Source of the DNA: Mycolicibacterium neoaurum
GTDB lineage: Bacteria; Actinomycetota; Actinomycetes; Mycobacteriales; Mycobacteriaceae
DNA length: 64,000 bases
NCBI RefSeq assembly: GCF_036946495.1
Contig: NZ_JAQIIX010000001.1
Location: 62,001 to 126,000 of the forward strand
Reading direction: 5' to 3'
How positions within the stretch are numbered: position 1 is the stretch's first letter; every line of letters starts with the position of its first letter. The notes under the pieces are model-generated. The model ran no database searches, was not told the origin of the DNA, and saw only the letters and a program-made list of their open reading frames with translations. Of this stretch, positions 43,681-53,893 are shown one piece after another. Position numbers and translations under genes: made by a program.

Positions 43681-44466
43681 ACGTTCGGCGTTGACACACA
43701 CCACGGAGACCCCCGACGCGCGCAATGCCTCCACGGTCGGATGGGACGACGGTCCATCGGTGACCAGGATCGAGATCGCCGACACCGGTGCGACATTGAT
43801 CAACTGCACCCGCCCGAGCTTGGACGCGTCGGCGGCGACGATCACCCGGTCCGCCGACCGCATGGCGGCCTGCTTGACGTTGCCTTCCTCGCGGTGATAT
43901 TCGGAGGCTCCGCGCTTTCCGTCGACACCGGCGATCCCCATGACGTAGGTGTCGCAGTTGTAGCGCAGATAGAAGTCCTCGGCTTCGGCGCCGATCAGGC
44001 TCAGCTCACCGGGGCGCACCTTGCCGCCGGTCAGCAGGATCGTGGTGTCCGGTTCGTCGGCCAGTTCGACGGCGACCAGCACGCTGGGGGTGATCACCGT
44101 CAGGCCGAGATTGCGGCCCTTGACGGCGCGGGCCACCGCCAGCACCGTGCTGCCGCTGTCGAGGATCACCGTCTCGCGGGGGCGCAGCAGATCGGCCACC
44201 GCATGGGCGATGTGCAGTTTTTCGTCGGCGGAGTCGGCGGCGCGCGCATCGAAGGACGGTTCGGTGGATTTGCCGCCGTAGGCGATGGCGCCACCGAGGA
44301 CGCGGCGGGCGATGCCCTGTTCCTCCAACCGCTCGATATCGCGGCGGATCGTCATCTCCGAGACGTCGAATTCGCCCGCCAGCGTGGCGAAGTCGACCTC
44401 ACGGTCGGTGTGGATCCGGGCGGCGATGGCCGCCCGCCGGGCGTGCGCGCTGAGGCCGGCGGTCAT
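43663..44466 (-). CDS. DeoR-family transcriptional regulator
   Basis: A 267-residue regulator. The N-terminal winged helix carries the DeoR signature VSEMTIRRDIERLEEQG; the C-terminal DeoR sensor domain (ISOCOT fold, about 80-240) has ILDSGSTVLAVA and the LLTGGKVRP loop that binds a sugar phosphate. It is most likely the repressor of the surrounding transporter, dehydrogenase, kinase and BtpA/SgcQ genes, with a phosphorylated pathway intermediate as inducer. Target sites are noted separately. This is inferred from location and shared half-sites. Confidence 0.92.
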   Translation of the reverse strand: MTAGLSAHARRAAIAARIHTDREVDFATLAGEFDVSEMTIRRDIERLEEQGIARRVLGGAIAYGGKSTEPSFDARAADSADEKLHIAHAVADLLRPRETVILDSGSTVLAVARAVKGRNLGLTVITPSVLVAVELADEPDTTILLTGGKVRPGELSLIGAEAEDFYLRYNCDTYVMGIAGVDGKRGASEYHREEGNVKQAAMRSADRVIVAADASKLGRVQLINVAPVSAISILVTDGPSSHPTVEALRASGVSVVCVNAERSASTR

Positions 44467-44487
44467 GACGGAAGTGTATGTGAAAGA

Positions 44488-44502
44488 TGTGAATCAATCA
44501 CA
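44488..44502. promoter_or_regulatory. palindromic operator upstream of deoR gene
   Basis: TGTGAATCAATCACA is a TGTGA-N5-TCACA inverted repeat, 21 bases upstream of the DeoR start; a second ATGTGAA half lies just beside it. It contains the AATCAC half-site seen in the divergent catabolic promoter region, which suggests autoregulation. Confidence 0.5.
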
Positions 44503-44522
44503 CGAGATCGGATATGGCGGGC

Positions 44523-45488
44523 TCAGGCCGCAACGGGTTTCGGCGCCGGGATGGTCCGCCGCTCTCGCATCGACGCCCACAGCGCCGCGGTGGCGGCCGT
44601 GCAGGCGCCCGCTCCGGCCACGTGCAGCGCGACGAGTGCCTCCGGGACACCGGTGAAGAACTGCACGGCGCCCAGCGCGCCCTGGGCGATCACCAGCACG
44701 ACGACCGCGACCAACCGGATCCGCACCGGCCGCGGTGCGCCGACGGCAAGCAGGGCGAAGCCCAGCCCCACCACCAGCGACAGATAACCGATCAGCAGGG
44801 TGGAGTGCATGTGCACCAGCGTGGTGATCTCCACCTCCAGGCGGGGTACCGGTCGCTCGGGGCTCTTGTCGCCGGCGTGCGGGCCCGCGCCGGTGACCAT
44901 CGTTCCGGTCACCAGGACCGCCGAGAGTGCCAGCCCGCTCAGTGCCGTCAGCTGCCGCAGCGGTCTGGGCACCACCGCGGTCGGTGTGCCGTCATCGGGT
45001 TCGCCGATCTTGGCGAACAACAACACCGCAAGCCAGACCATCGCCATCGACACCAGCAGGTGGATCGCCACGGTCCACCACAGCAATCCGGTGAGCACGG
45101 TGATACCGCCGATGACCGCCTGCAGGACCGTGGAGGCCGGCATCAGCCACGCATAGCAGAGGACCTCACGGCGGCGGCGGGCACGGGTCACGGCGATGAC
45201 CGCGGCCGCCGCGGTGAGCACCACCAGGAAGGTCAGCATCCGATTACCGAATTCCACCGCCTGGTGGATGCCGGGCACCTCGGGATGTGGCACCGGGGTG
45301 AAACTCCCCGGAAAACACTGCGGCCAGGTCGGGCAGCCCAGACCCGACGCCGTGACACGCACGATGGCACCGGTGACGGCGATTCCGCCCTGGGTCAGGA
45401 TGACCAGGAAGGCCGCGATGCGCTGGGTGCCCAGGCTGGGCATCGGCAGCATGTCGACAAGTCGCAGGAAGAGTCGTCCGACAGCCAC
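44523..45488 (-). CDS. ctaA: heme A synthase
   Basis: Oxidises the methyl group of heme O to give heme A for cytochrome aa3. The 321-residue membrane protein has eight predicted helices in two four-helix halves. Heme-ligand histidines are expected in IHQAVEFGNRML, VAIHLLVS, VHMHSTLLIGY and LHVAGAGA. The LGCPTWPQCFPG loop holds the conserved Cys pair. M. tuberculosis Rv1456c has this position and was long listed as an antibiotic transporter. GTG start follows a TACCAT hexamer, so the mRNA is probably leaderless. Confidence 0.9.
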   Translation of the reverse strand: MAVGRLFLRLVDMLPMPSLGTQRIAAFLVILTQGGIAVTGAIVRVTASGLGCPTWPQCFPGSFTPVPHPEVPGIHQAVEFGNRMLTFLVVLTAAAAVIAVTRARRRREVLCYAWLMPASTVLQAVIGGITVLTGLLWWTVAIHLLVSMAMVWLAVLLFAKIGEPDDGTPTAVVPRPLRQLTALSGLALSAVLVTGTMVTGAGPHAGDKSPERPVPRLEVEITTLVHMHSTLLIGYLSLVVGLGFALLAVGAPRPVRIRLVAVVVLVIAQGALGAVQFFTGVPEALVALHVAGAGACTAATAALWASMRERRTIPAPKPVAA

Positions 45489-45495
45489 GGATCCG

Positions 45496-45501
45496 ATGGT
45501 A
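45496..45501 (-). promoter_or_regulatory. -10 element for leaderless ctaA
   Basis: TACCAT on the minus strand, seven bases before the ctaA GTG at 45488. Spacing fits transcription starting at the start codon. Confidence 0.4.
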
Positions 45502-45551
45502 GAGCAGCGCTAACTACGCGATGTAGTAGGGGCGACGAACGCGGCCCGGCC

Positions 45552-46226
45552 TCAACACCAGATCGCCAGTGGTCGCCCCCGCGAATCGAGTTGCGGCGGG
45601 TCGGGGAGGCTGAACGCCACCCCTGTCGCGATGCGCTGCGCACTCCACGCGGCGGCGGCCGCATCGAGCACGTCATCGGCGGGGACGCCCGCGGCGGCGC
45701 CGAGGTCCTCGGGGATATCGATCCCGTGCCGGGCCAGCACACGCAATCGGGCCCGCTGACCACGCCAGCTCTTCTTCTTGCCGTCCTCGGTCGTCAGACC
45801 CATCTCGCGGAAGGACAGCTCGGGATGTACCTCGAACAGCGGTAGCGCGGAATCGGCGTGCAGCGCCTCGGCTTCCAGGAATTTCTGCCGTAGACCCCAG
45901 GTCTGGATGCTGATCCCGGCTCCGGTGATTTCTCTTGCCGTCACGCACGCGGCTGCATGGTCGGGTGCATCGAACACCGGCCGCGGCGGCATCAGGAACA
46001 GACTCGACGACCGCGCGCCCAGTCGGCGCTGGGCCGCCCGGTCGGAGGTCCGCACCGCGTCGTCGAGCAGACCCAGCGGAATGTCGACGCCGACCACCCG
46101 GGCATCGGGCACCGCCGCGATGAGTGCGGCCAGACGCGGGTCGACATGTGCCCCGCGATAACGGCCGTCCCGCAGCTCGATGCCGACCCAGCCGCCCTTC
46201 CAGCCGTCGACACCAAGGGTGATCAC
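45552..46226 (-). CDS. DUF429 (predicted nuclease, RNase H-like fold) protein
   Basis: A 224-residue DUF429 protein: TLGVDGWKGGWVGIEL at the N-terminus, VVGVDIPLGL, LFLMPPRPVF, a QTWGLRQKFLEAE segment, FEVHPELSFREM and a final DAAAAAWSA helix. The family is a predicted RNase H-like nuclease, never well characterised. GTG 46226 lies five bases after the ABC-2 permease stop, so it is probably in that operon. It appears to be an insertion between the exporter genes and ctaA relative to M. tuberculosis. Confidence 0.8.
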   Translation of the reverse strand: MITLGVDGWKGGWVGIELRDGRYRGAHVDPRLAALIAAVPDARVVGVDIPLGLLDDAVRTSDRAAQRRLGARSSSLFLMPPRPVFDAPDHAAACVTAREITGAGISIQTWGLRQKFLEAEALHADSALPLFEVHPELSFREMGLTTEDGKKKSWRGQRARLRVLARHGIDIPEDLGAAAGVPADDVLDAAAAAWSAQRIATGVAFSLPDPPQLDSRGRPLAIWC

Positions 46227-46231
46227 CGGCT

Positions 46232-47008
46232 TCAGGTGAACCGGAACCAGCGCAGCGCGGCCAGCGCCGACAACGCACCCCACCCGGCGAGTACGGCAAC
46301 CCCGAACCAATCGACCGACAGCGTCATCGCCTGCGTCAGTGCCTCGGTCAGCGCCCCGGACGGGGTCAATCGGGCGACCCAGCGCAGTGCCGCCGGAACC
46401 GGGCCGCCGTCGAGGGTCAGCGCGCCGAGCCCGGCGAAGACGAACCACAGCAGGTTCGCCAGCGCCAGCACGATCTCCGAGCGCAGCGTGCCGCCGAGGA
46501 GTAGACCGAGGGCGGCGAACGTCGCCGTGCCCAGGGCGATCACGATCGCTCCCAACGCCAGGGCAGCGACCGGCGGTCGCCAGCCCAGTGCGACGCCGAT
46601 GGCGCCCAACAGGATCGACTGCAGGAAGACCACGGTCACGACGGCCAGCGACTTCCCGGCGATGACACCCCACACCGGCAGCGCGGTGGCGCCCAGCCGC
46701 TTGAGCGCCCCGTATCGGCGGTCGAACGCGACGGCGATGGCCTGCCCGGTGAACGCCGTGGAGATGACCGCCAGCGCCATGATGGCCGGTGTGAAGGTCG
46801 CCGCGCGGTTGTCCCCGAACTCGCCCAGCGGCAGCAGCGTGAGGCCGACCAGCAGGGTGATCGGGATGAACATGGTGAGCAGCAACTGCTCTCCGTTGCG
46901 CAGCAGCAGCTTGAGCTCAAGGCCGAACTGGGCGGTCAGCATCGCACCGACAGCGGCGGGCCGGGGATCGGGGGAGAAGGTCCCCGCGGCAAAACGATTG
47001 GTGCTCAT
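46232..47008 (-). CDS. ABC-2 type exporter permease (Rv1457c-like)
   Basis: A 258-residue membrane protein with six predicted helices, DrrB-like fold. Segments such as LLLTMFIPITLLVGLTLLP and FTGQAIAVAFDRRYGALKRLG (the coupling region) are typical. ATG overlaps the ATPase stop by four bases. The partner ATPase is the next gene. Exported substrate unknown; the fixed location beside mptB and ctaA in mycobacteria suggests a lipid or heme-related cargo, but this is only a guess. Confidence 0.88.
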   Translation of the reverse strand: MSTNRFAAGTFSPDPRPAAVGAMLTAQFGLELKLLLRNGEQLLLTMFIPITLLVGLTLLPLGEFGDNRAATFTPAIMALAVISTAFTGQAIAVAFDRRYGALKRLGATALPVWGVIAGKSLAVVTVVFLQSILLGAIGVALGWRPPVAALALGAIVIALGTATFAALGLLLGGTLRSEIVLALANLLWFVFAGLGALTLDGGPVPAALRWVARLTPSGALTEALTQAMTLSVDWFGVAVLAGWGALSALAALRWFRFT

Positions 47009-47943
47009 CTCAGCTCCCGGCCGGTCAGATCGAGGAAGACGTCCTCCAGGCTGCGTTGCTCCACCCTCATGTCGGTGGCCAGCACGTTCACCCGGGCGCA
47101 CCATGCGGTGACGGTGGCCAGCACCTGGGGATCGATGCGCCCCTCCACGAGGTACTCACCCGCGGTGGTCTCGCTGGCCCGGTAGTTCTCCGGCAGCGCC
47201 GAGACGAGTAGCGAAAGGTCGAGCCGGGGTGGGGCCGTGAATCGCAGTTGGTTCTCGGCTCCGCTGCGCATCAACTCGGCGGGGGTGCCCGCGGCGACGG
47301 TGCGGCCGTGATCGATGATGACCAGCCGGTCGGCCAGCTCCTCGGCCTCGCTCAGGTGATGGGTGGTCAGCACGACGGTGACGCCGTCGCGGCGCAGCGC
47401 TTCGATGAGTTCCCACACCACGATGCGGGCGTGGGCGTCCATGCCCGCGGTCGGTTCGTCGAGGAACACCAGCTCGGGGCGCCCCACCACGGCGCAGGCC
47501 AGCGCCAGTCGCTGCTGTTGCCCGCCGGAGAGCCTGCGGTAGGTGGTGCGGGCGGCATCGGTGAGGCCGAGAGTGTCGAGCAACCACTGCGGGTCGAGGG
47601 GGTCGGCGGCATAGGAGGCAACCAGATTCAGCATCTCGCCGGCACGCGCGGCCGGGTAACCGCCGCCACCCTGCAACATGACCCCGATCCGCTCGCGCAG
47701 CCGGGCGTTGTCCGCCGTGGGATCCAGGCCGAGGATCTCGATGCGGCCGGCATCCGGCCGCAGGAATCCCTCGCACATCTCCACGGTCGTGGTCTTGCCC
47801 GCACCGTTGGGTCCGAGTAGGGCGAACACCTCGGCGCGACGCACCTCCAGATCGAGGTTGTCGACGGCGGCGGGTGCCGAGGCCGGTCCGTAGCGTTTGG
47901 TCACCCCGAGCAGGCGTACGACAGCGTCAGAACCGGTGGTCAC
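47005..47943 (-). CDS. ABC exporter ATPase (Rv1458c-like, DrrA type)
   Basis: A 312-residue single-domain ATPase: GPNGAGKTTT (Walker A), MLQGGGGYP (Q-loop with a Gly run), LSGGQQQRLALA (signature), LVFLDEPTAGMD (Walker B) and the His switch in LTTHHLSEAEE. The C-terminal 80 residues form the usual DrrA-type extension ending in RSLEDVFLDLTGREL. GTG start overlaps the mptB stop by four bases. Confidence 0.92.
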   Translation of the reverse strand: MTTGSDAVVRLLGVTKRYGPASAPAAVDNLDLEVRRAEVFALLGPNGAGKTTTVEMCEGFLRPDAGRIEILGLDPTADNARLRERIGVMLQGGGGYPAARAGEMLNLVASYAADPLDPQWLLDTLGLTDAARTTYRRLSGGQQQRLALACAVVGRPELVFLDEPTAGMDAHARIVVWELIEALRRDGVTVVLTTHHLSEAEELADRLVIIDHGRTVAAGTPAELMRSGAENQLRFTAPPRLDLSLLVSALPENYRASETTAGEYLVEGRIDPQVLATVTAWCARVNVLATDMRVEQRSLEDVFLDLTGRELR

Positions 47944-49592
47944 GGAGATTCAGCGTAGGCGTCGGGTTTGGCAGCCGGTGGCTCTGGTCCGGGTCGCGGG
48001 TCGTCGGGGCCCGGCGGTGGCAGCGCGCGCCACGGCAGATGCCGGTAGGTGATGGCGATGATGATCAGCACGATCACCGCGCTGGCCAGCGTGGCGTCCA
48101 GAATCTGGAACAGCGCGAACCGGTCGCCGTTCGCGGTCGGCCCGAAGATGCCCACCACCAGCGTGATACCGATGGCGGACCCGCGGAAACCGGGTCGGGT
48201 GGCCCAGGTGGCCAGCGGGATGATCGCCCACAGCAGGTACCAGGGCTGCACCACCGGAAACAACAACACGCTGGCACCCAGCGCGACGCCGAGACCGCCG
48301 ACCGGATGCAGACGGCCGCGCAGCACGGCCAGCAGCAGCCAGGTCACCAGGACCGCGATGATCATCACACCGATACCGCGCGTGAGGCCGAGCACCGATG
48401 TCGTGTGGTCGCCGAGGCCGAGCAAGATGCCGACCTGGCCGGTGCCGAGGGCGATCAGCGTCGGTGGCGACATCCAGGATCGGACGACGTTGGCGGTGCC
48501 GAGGGTGAAGACCCAGCCGAAGCCCAGGCCGCTGGCCCACCCGATGATCGCCATCACCGCCAGGGACAGTGCGCCCAGTGAGAAGCTCGCGGCGAGGAAC
48601 GCCTTCACGGTGCCACCCCACTGCCAGGCCAGTGCCATCACCACGAAGCCCATCGCCAGCAGAGCGGGCAGCTTCACCTGGGAGGACATCGTGATGAGCA
48701 CGGTGCCCGCGGCGAGCATCGCGGCGGCGTGTGGTGGCAGCCGCCAACTGTGTGCGCGCACTCCGTCGATACCGCGTAGCGCGAACTCGGTGCCGGCCAG
48801 CATCAGGCCGAGCATCAGTGCCTCGTTGTGGATGCCCGCGACAAGGTGCATGAACAACAACGGGTTGCACGGACCCAGCCAGAGCGCGCTGACCTCGGCG
48901 ACGCCGCACCGCTGGGCCAGCCGCGGGGTGGCCCAGACGATCAGGCCGACGCCGACGAGCACCACCAGCCGGTGGCACAGCACCGCGGCGACGATGTTGT
49001 CCCCGGTGAGCACCGAGATGCCCTCGCCGATCCACAGGAACAGCGGTCCGTAGGGCGCCGGGGTTTCGCGCCACAGGCTGGGCACCGACAAGGTGAAGAC
49101 ATGGTCGAGCCCGAGCCCGGGTGCCGGCCCGACCTGATACGGGTCGAGTCCGATCCGGGCGATCTGACTCTGCGCCAGATAGGAGTAGACGTCCTTGCTG
49201 TACATCGGTGGGGCGAACAGCAGCGGCAGCAACCACAGCAGCAGGGTGCGGTCGAGCTGGCTGCGGGACATCCTGTGCGGGCCGAGCGCGAAGCGGCCCA
49301 GCATCAGCCAGGCCAGCGCCATCATCACCGCACCGGTCGTCGTCATGGTCAGCGATACGGTCTGGATGCGCGAGGGCAGGTTGAGCAGCCGGACGCCGAA
49401 TGTCGGGTCCTGGACGACGGGCCGAGCACCAGCGCCCAGCGCGCCGATGGCCATCAGGACCGTCCCGGTCGCGCCGAAAACCCTGGTCCGGCGCAGTGAG
49501 ACGACCTCGGCATTGTTCAGCGGCGAACCAACGGCTCGCTCGTCGGCATGCCAACGGGCGACCGCGGAACTGAAGGACCCGAGGGCGGTCAT
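47940..49592 (-). CDS. mptB: alpha-(1,6)-mannosyltransferase MptB
   Basis: Polyprenyl-phosphomannose-dependent GT-C enzyme that starts the alpha-1,6-mannan backbone of lipomannan in corynebacteria; the mycobacterial gene is conserved here (Rv1459c). The 550-residue protein has about 13 membrane helices. The catalytic acidic loop is in PPMYSKDVYSYLAQSQ; PVVQPWYLLWAIIPLATWA lies in the C-terminal half. The Pro-rich tail is cytoplasmic. ATG 49592 is favoured: TACGCT six bases upstream suggests a leaderless mRNA. Divergent from sufR. Confidence 0.93.
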   Translation of the reverse strand: MTALGSFSSAVARWHADERAVGSPLNNAEVVSLRRTRVFGATGTVLMAIGALGAGARPVVQDPTFGVRLLNLPSRIQTVSLTMTTTGAVMMALAWLMLGRFALGPHRMSRSQLDRTLLLWLLPLLFAPPMYSKDVYSYLAQSQIARIGLDPYQVGPAPGLGLDHVFTLSVPSLWRETPAPYGPLFLWIGEGISVLTGDNIVAAVLCHRLVVLVGVGLIVWATPRLAQRCGVAEVSALWLGPCNPLLFMHLVAGIHNEALMLGLMLAGTEFALRGIDGVRAHSWRLPPHAAAMLAAGTVLITMSSQVKLPALLAMGFVVMALAWQWGGTVKAFLAASFSLGALSLAVMAIIGWASGLGFGWVFTLGTANVVRSWMSPPTLIALGTGQVGILLGLGDHTTSVLGLTRGIGVMIIAVLVTWLLLAVLRGRLHPVGGLGVALGASVLLFPVVQPWYLLWAIIPLATWATRPGFRGSAIGITLVVGIFGPTANGDRFALFQILDATLASAVIVLIIIAITYRHLPWRALPPPGPDDPRPGPEPPAAKPDAYAESP

Positions 49593-49630
49593 TCGAGCAG
49601 CGTAACGGCCGCCGCCAAGCGACCCTTCCG

Positions 49631-49643
49631 GGTAAGGGTTACC
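49631..49643. promoter_or_regulatory. palindrome in the mptB-sufR intergenic region
   Basis: GGTAA-GGG-TTACC, a perfect 5-3-5 inverted repeat 40 bases upstream of the sufR GTG and 39 bases upstream of mptB. SufR is known as an autoregulatory Fe-S repressor in mycobacteria, so this is a candidate operator. A weak CACAAT -10 at 49671-49676 would make sufR leaderless. Confidence 0.4.
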
Positions 49644-49682
49644 TTGGTGGAAGCGCCGATCGAATTCCGTCACAATGGTGTT

Positions 49683-50452
49683 GTGAAATTACGTCCGGAG
49701 ACTTCCGCCGCCACCGGTGGTGCGCTGTCTTCGGTCTCCACCGATGGGCACACCCGCGGTGCCATCGTCCAGCTGCTGCTGGAAGGGCCGGTCACCGCCG
49801 GCGATATCGGAACCCGATTGGGTATCTCGGCCGCCGGCGTGCGTCGGCACCTCGACGCGCTGATCGAGGCCGGTGACGCCGAGGCGAGTGCGGCGGCGGC
49901 CTGGCAGCACAACGGTCGCGGCAGGCCGGCCAAGCGCTATCGGCTCACCGCAGCGGGGCGCGGAAAGCTCACCCACGCCTACGACGATCTCGCCGCGGCG
50001 GCCATGCGTCAGCTACGGGAGATCGGTGGCGATGACGCCGTGCGCACGTTCGCACGCCGCCGGATCGACGATCTGCTGGCCGGGATCGACGATGCCGTAT
50101 CCACCGGCGACGTCGAGCGGACCGCCAACGAGGTCGCCGCGGCGTTGACCGAGGCCGGTTACGCGACGTCCACGGCACCGGTGGCCGGGCCGTTGCCCGG
50201 CGTGCAGCTCTGTCAGCATCATTGCCCGGTATCGCATGTGGCCGAGGAGTTCCCGGAGCTGTGTGAGGCCGAGCAGGAGGCCTTCGCGGAGATTCTGGGC
50301 ACCCATGTCCAGCGGCTGGCCACCATCAGCAACGGTGATTTCGCCTGCACCACCCACGTTCCACTGAGCTCGACTCCGGCCACCGCCGGCGAGCCCACCG
50401 ATGATCGGCACGCAGCCCGCGCCGATTCCACCACCACACAAGGAGTGTCGCG

Positions 50453-50456
<4 letters not shown>
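49683..50456 (+). CDS. sufR: SUF operon repressor SufR
   Basis: Iron-sulfur-binding regulator of the suf operon (Rv1460). The 257-residue protein has an N-terminal winged helix (VTAGDIGTRLGISAAGVRRHLDAL with a following wing) and a C-terminal cluster domain with Cys177, Cys181, Cys194 and Cys222 in QLCQHHCP..ELCEAE..ACTTH. Family knowledge: when the cluster is lost or oxidised, repression of suf is relieved. GTG start; the stop overlaps the sufB ATG (ATGA). The Ser/Thr-rich tail is not conserved. Confidence 0.94.
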
Positions 50457-51883
<1,427 letters not shown>

Positions 51884-51914
51884 TGGGCGAGCGACGCGAC
51901 GGGAAGATGATCAA

Positions 51915-53114
51915 GTGAGTTCAGGTATCACCCAGGCAGTGGAGGGCTCGGCTAAGAGCGGCTCGGTGCTCAACCTCAACAAGGGCGAGCAGTTCGCCTC
52001 GTTCGACGTCAACGCCTTCGAGGTGCCCGCCGGGCGCGACGAGGTGTGGCGTTTCACCCCGCTCAAGCGGCTGCGCGGCCTGCACGACGGCTCGGCCCCG
52101 GCGACCGGTTCGGCGCCGATCGAGGTCAGCGAGCGCCCCGGTGTCACGGTCGAGACCGTCGCGCGCGACGACGAGCGCCTCGGCGCGGGCGGCGTGCCCG
52201 CCGACCGCGTTGCGGCACAGGCGTACTCGGCGTTCAACCAGGCGACCATCGTGACGGTCGCCCGGGCCGCCGAGGTGGCCGAGCCCATCGAGATCACGAT
52301 CGCCGGTCCCGGAGTGGACACCGTGGCCTACGGGCACCTGCAGATCCGCGTCGAGGAACTCGCTCGCGCCACCGTCGTCGTCGACCTGCGCGGCAGCGGT
52401 GTCTACGCCGACAACGTCGAACTGATCGTCGGTGATGCGGCCGCGCTCGGGGTCATCTGGATCGCCGACTGGGCCGATGACACCGTCCACGTCAGCGCGC
52501 ACCACGCCAAGCTCGGCAAGGACGCCACGCTGAGCCATGTCGCCGTCACCCTCGGTGGCGATGTGGTCCGCACCGCGGCCACCGTGCGTTTCACCGCGCC
52601 CGGCGGGGACGCGAAACTTCTGGGCACCTACTTCGCCGACGACGGGCAGTTCTTCGAGTCCCGCCTGCTGGTCGATCACGCGCATCCCAATTGCAAGTCC
52701 GATGTGTTGTACAAGGGTGCGCTGCAGGGAGATCCGAAGTCCCACAAGCCCGACGCGCACACGGTGTGGGTCGGTGACGTCCTGATCCGCGCCGAGGCCA
52801 CCGGCACCGACACCTTCGAGATCAACCGCAACCTGGTGCTCACCGACGGCGCGCGCGCCGATTCGGTACCCAACCTCGAAATCGAGACCGGCGAGATCGC
52901 CGGTGCCGGACACGCCAGTGCCACCGGACGATTCGACGACGAGCAGTTGTTCTACCTGCGTGCCCGCGGCATCCCCGAAGAGCAGGCCCGCCGCCTGGTG
53001 GTGCGCGGCTTCTTCAACGAGATCATCGCCAAGATCGCCGTGCCCGCCGTCCGCGAGCGCCTCACCGAAGCCATCGAAAAAGAGCTGGCCATCACTGAAT
53101 CGGAAACCAACTGA
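51915..53114 (+). CDS. sufD: Fe-S cluster assembly subunit SufD
   Basis: SufB paralogue that pairs with it in the SufBC2D complex; 399 residues. The beta-helix core (VVVDLRGSGVYADNVELIVGD onward) and C-terminal motif YLRARGIPEEQARRLVVRGFFNEI match the family. GTG 51915 lies 31 bases after sufB; a GACGGGAAGATGA region supplies a weak ribosome site. HPNCKSDVLYKGAL includes the conserved His used with SufB. Confidence 0.95.
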   Translation: MSSGITQAVEGSAKSGSVLNLNKGEQFASFDVNAFEVPAGRDEVWRFTPLKRLRGLHDGSAPATGSAPIEVSERPGVTVETVARDDERLGAGGVPADRVAAQAYSAFNQATIVTVARAAEVAEPIEITIAGPGVDTVAYGHLQIRVEELARATVVVDLRGSGVYADNVELIVGDAAALGVIWIADWADDTVHVSAHHAKLGKDATLSHVAVTLGGDVVRTAATVRFTAPGGDAKLLGTYFADDGQFFESRLLVDHAHPNCKSDVLYKGALQGDPKSHKPDAHTVWVGDVLIRAEATGTDTFEINRNLVLTDGARADSVPNLEIETGEIAGAGHASATGRFDDEQLFYLRARGIPEEQARRLVVRGFFNEIIAKIAVPAVRERLTEAIEKELAITESETN

Positions 53115-53115
53115 T

Positions 53116-53880
53116 ATGACGACTCTGGAAATCAAGGACCTGCACGCCTCGGTGTTCACCCCCGAGAACGAGGAAGTACCGATCCTCAAGGGTGTGAACC
53201 TGACCGTGAAGTCGGGGGAGACCCACGCCGTGATGGGCCCCAACGGCTCCGGTAAGTCCACGCTGTCCTACGCCATCGCCGGGCATCCCAAGTACACCGT
53301 CACTTCCGGGTCGATCACCCTGGATGGGCAGGATGTGCTGGAGATGTCGATCGACGAACGCGCCCGCGCCGGACTGTTCCTGGCGATGCAGTACCCCGTC
53401 GAGGTGCCCGGCGTGTCGATGTCAAATTTCCTGCGCACCGCCGCGACCGCGGTCCGTGGCGAGGCCCCCAAGCTGCGGCACTGGGTCAAAGAGGTCAAGG
53501 GGGCGATGGCCGATCTGGAGATCGACGCCGCATTCGGTGAGCGCAGCGTCAACGAGGGCTTCTCCGGCGGCGAGAAGAAGCGCCACGAGATCCTGCAGCT
53601 CGGGCTGCTCAAGCCGAAGATCGCCATCCTCGACGAGACCGACTCCGGTCTGGACGTCGACGCGCTGCGCGTCGTCAGCGAGGGTGTGAACCGGTACAAA
53701 GATGCCGAGAACGGTGGCGTGCTGCTGATCACGCACTACACCCGGATCCTGCGCTACATCCGCCCCGCTTTCGTGCACGTGTTCGTCGGCGGCCGCATCA
53801 TCGAGTCCGGCGGTCCCGAGCTCGCCGACGAACTCGAGACCAACGGCTACGTGCGCTTCACCCAGACGGCCACAGCCTAG
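53116..53880 (+). CDS. sufC: Fe-S assembly ATPase SufC
   Basis: ABC-type ATPase of the SufBCD complex, cytoplasmic, not a transporter. The 254-residue protein has GPNGSGKST (Walker A), FLAMQYPVEVPG (Q-loop), FSGGEKKRHE (signature), AILDETDSGLD (Walker B with the family's ETDSGLD) and the His switch in ITHYTRIL. It starts one base after the sufD stop (TGATATG). Confidence 0.96.
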   Translation: MTTLEIKDLHASVFTPENEEVPILKGVNLTVKSGETHAVMGPNGSGKSTLSYAIAGHPKYTVTSGSITLDGQDVLEMSIDERARAGLFLAMQYPVEVPGVSMSNFLRTAATAVRGEAPKLRHWVKEVKGAMADLEIDAAFGERSVNEGFSGGEKKRHEILQLGLLKPKIAILDETDSGLDVDALRVVSEGVNRYKDAENGGVLLITHYTRILRYIRPAFVHVFVGGRIIESGGPELADELETNGYVRFTQTATA

Positions 53881-53893
53881 GAAGGAGTTCCAG

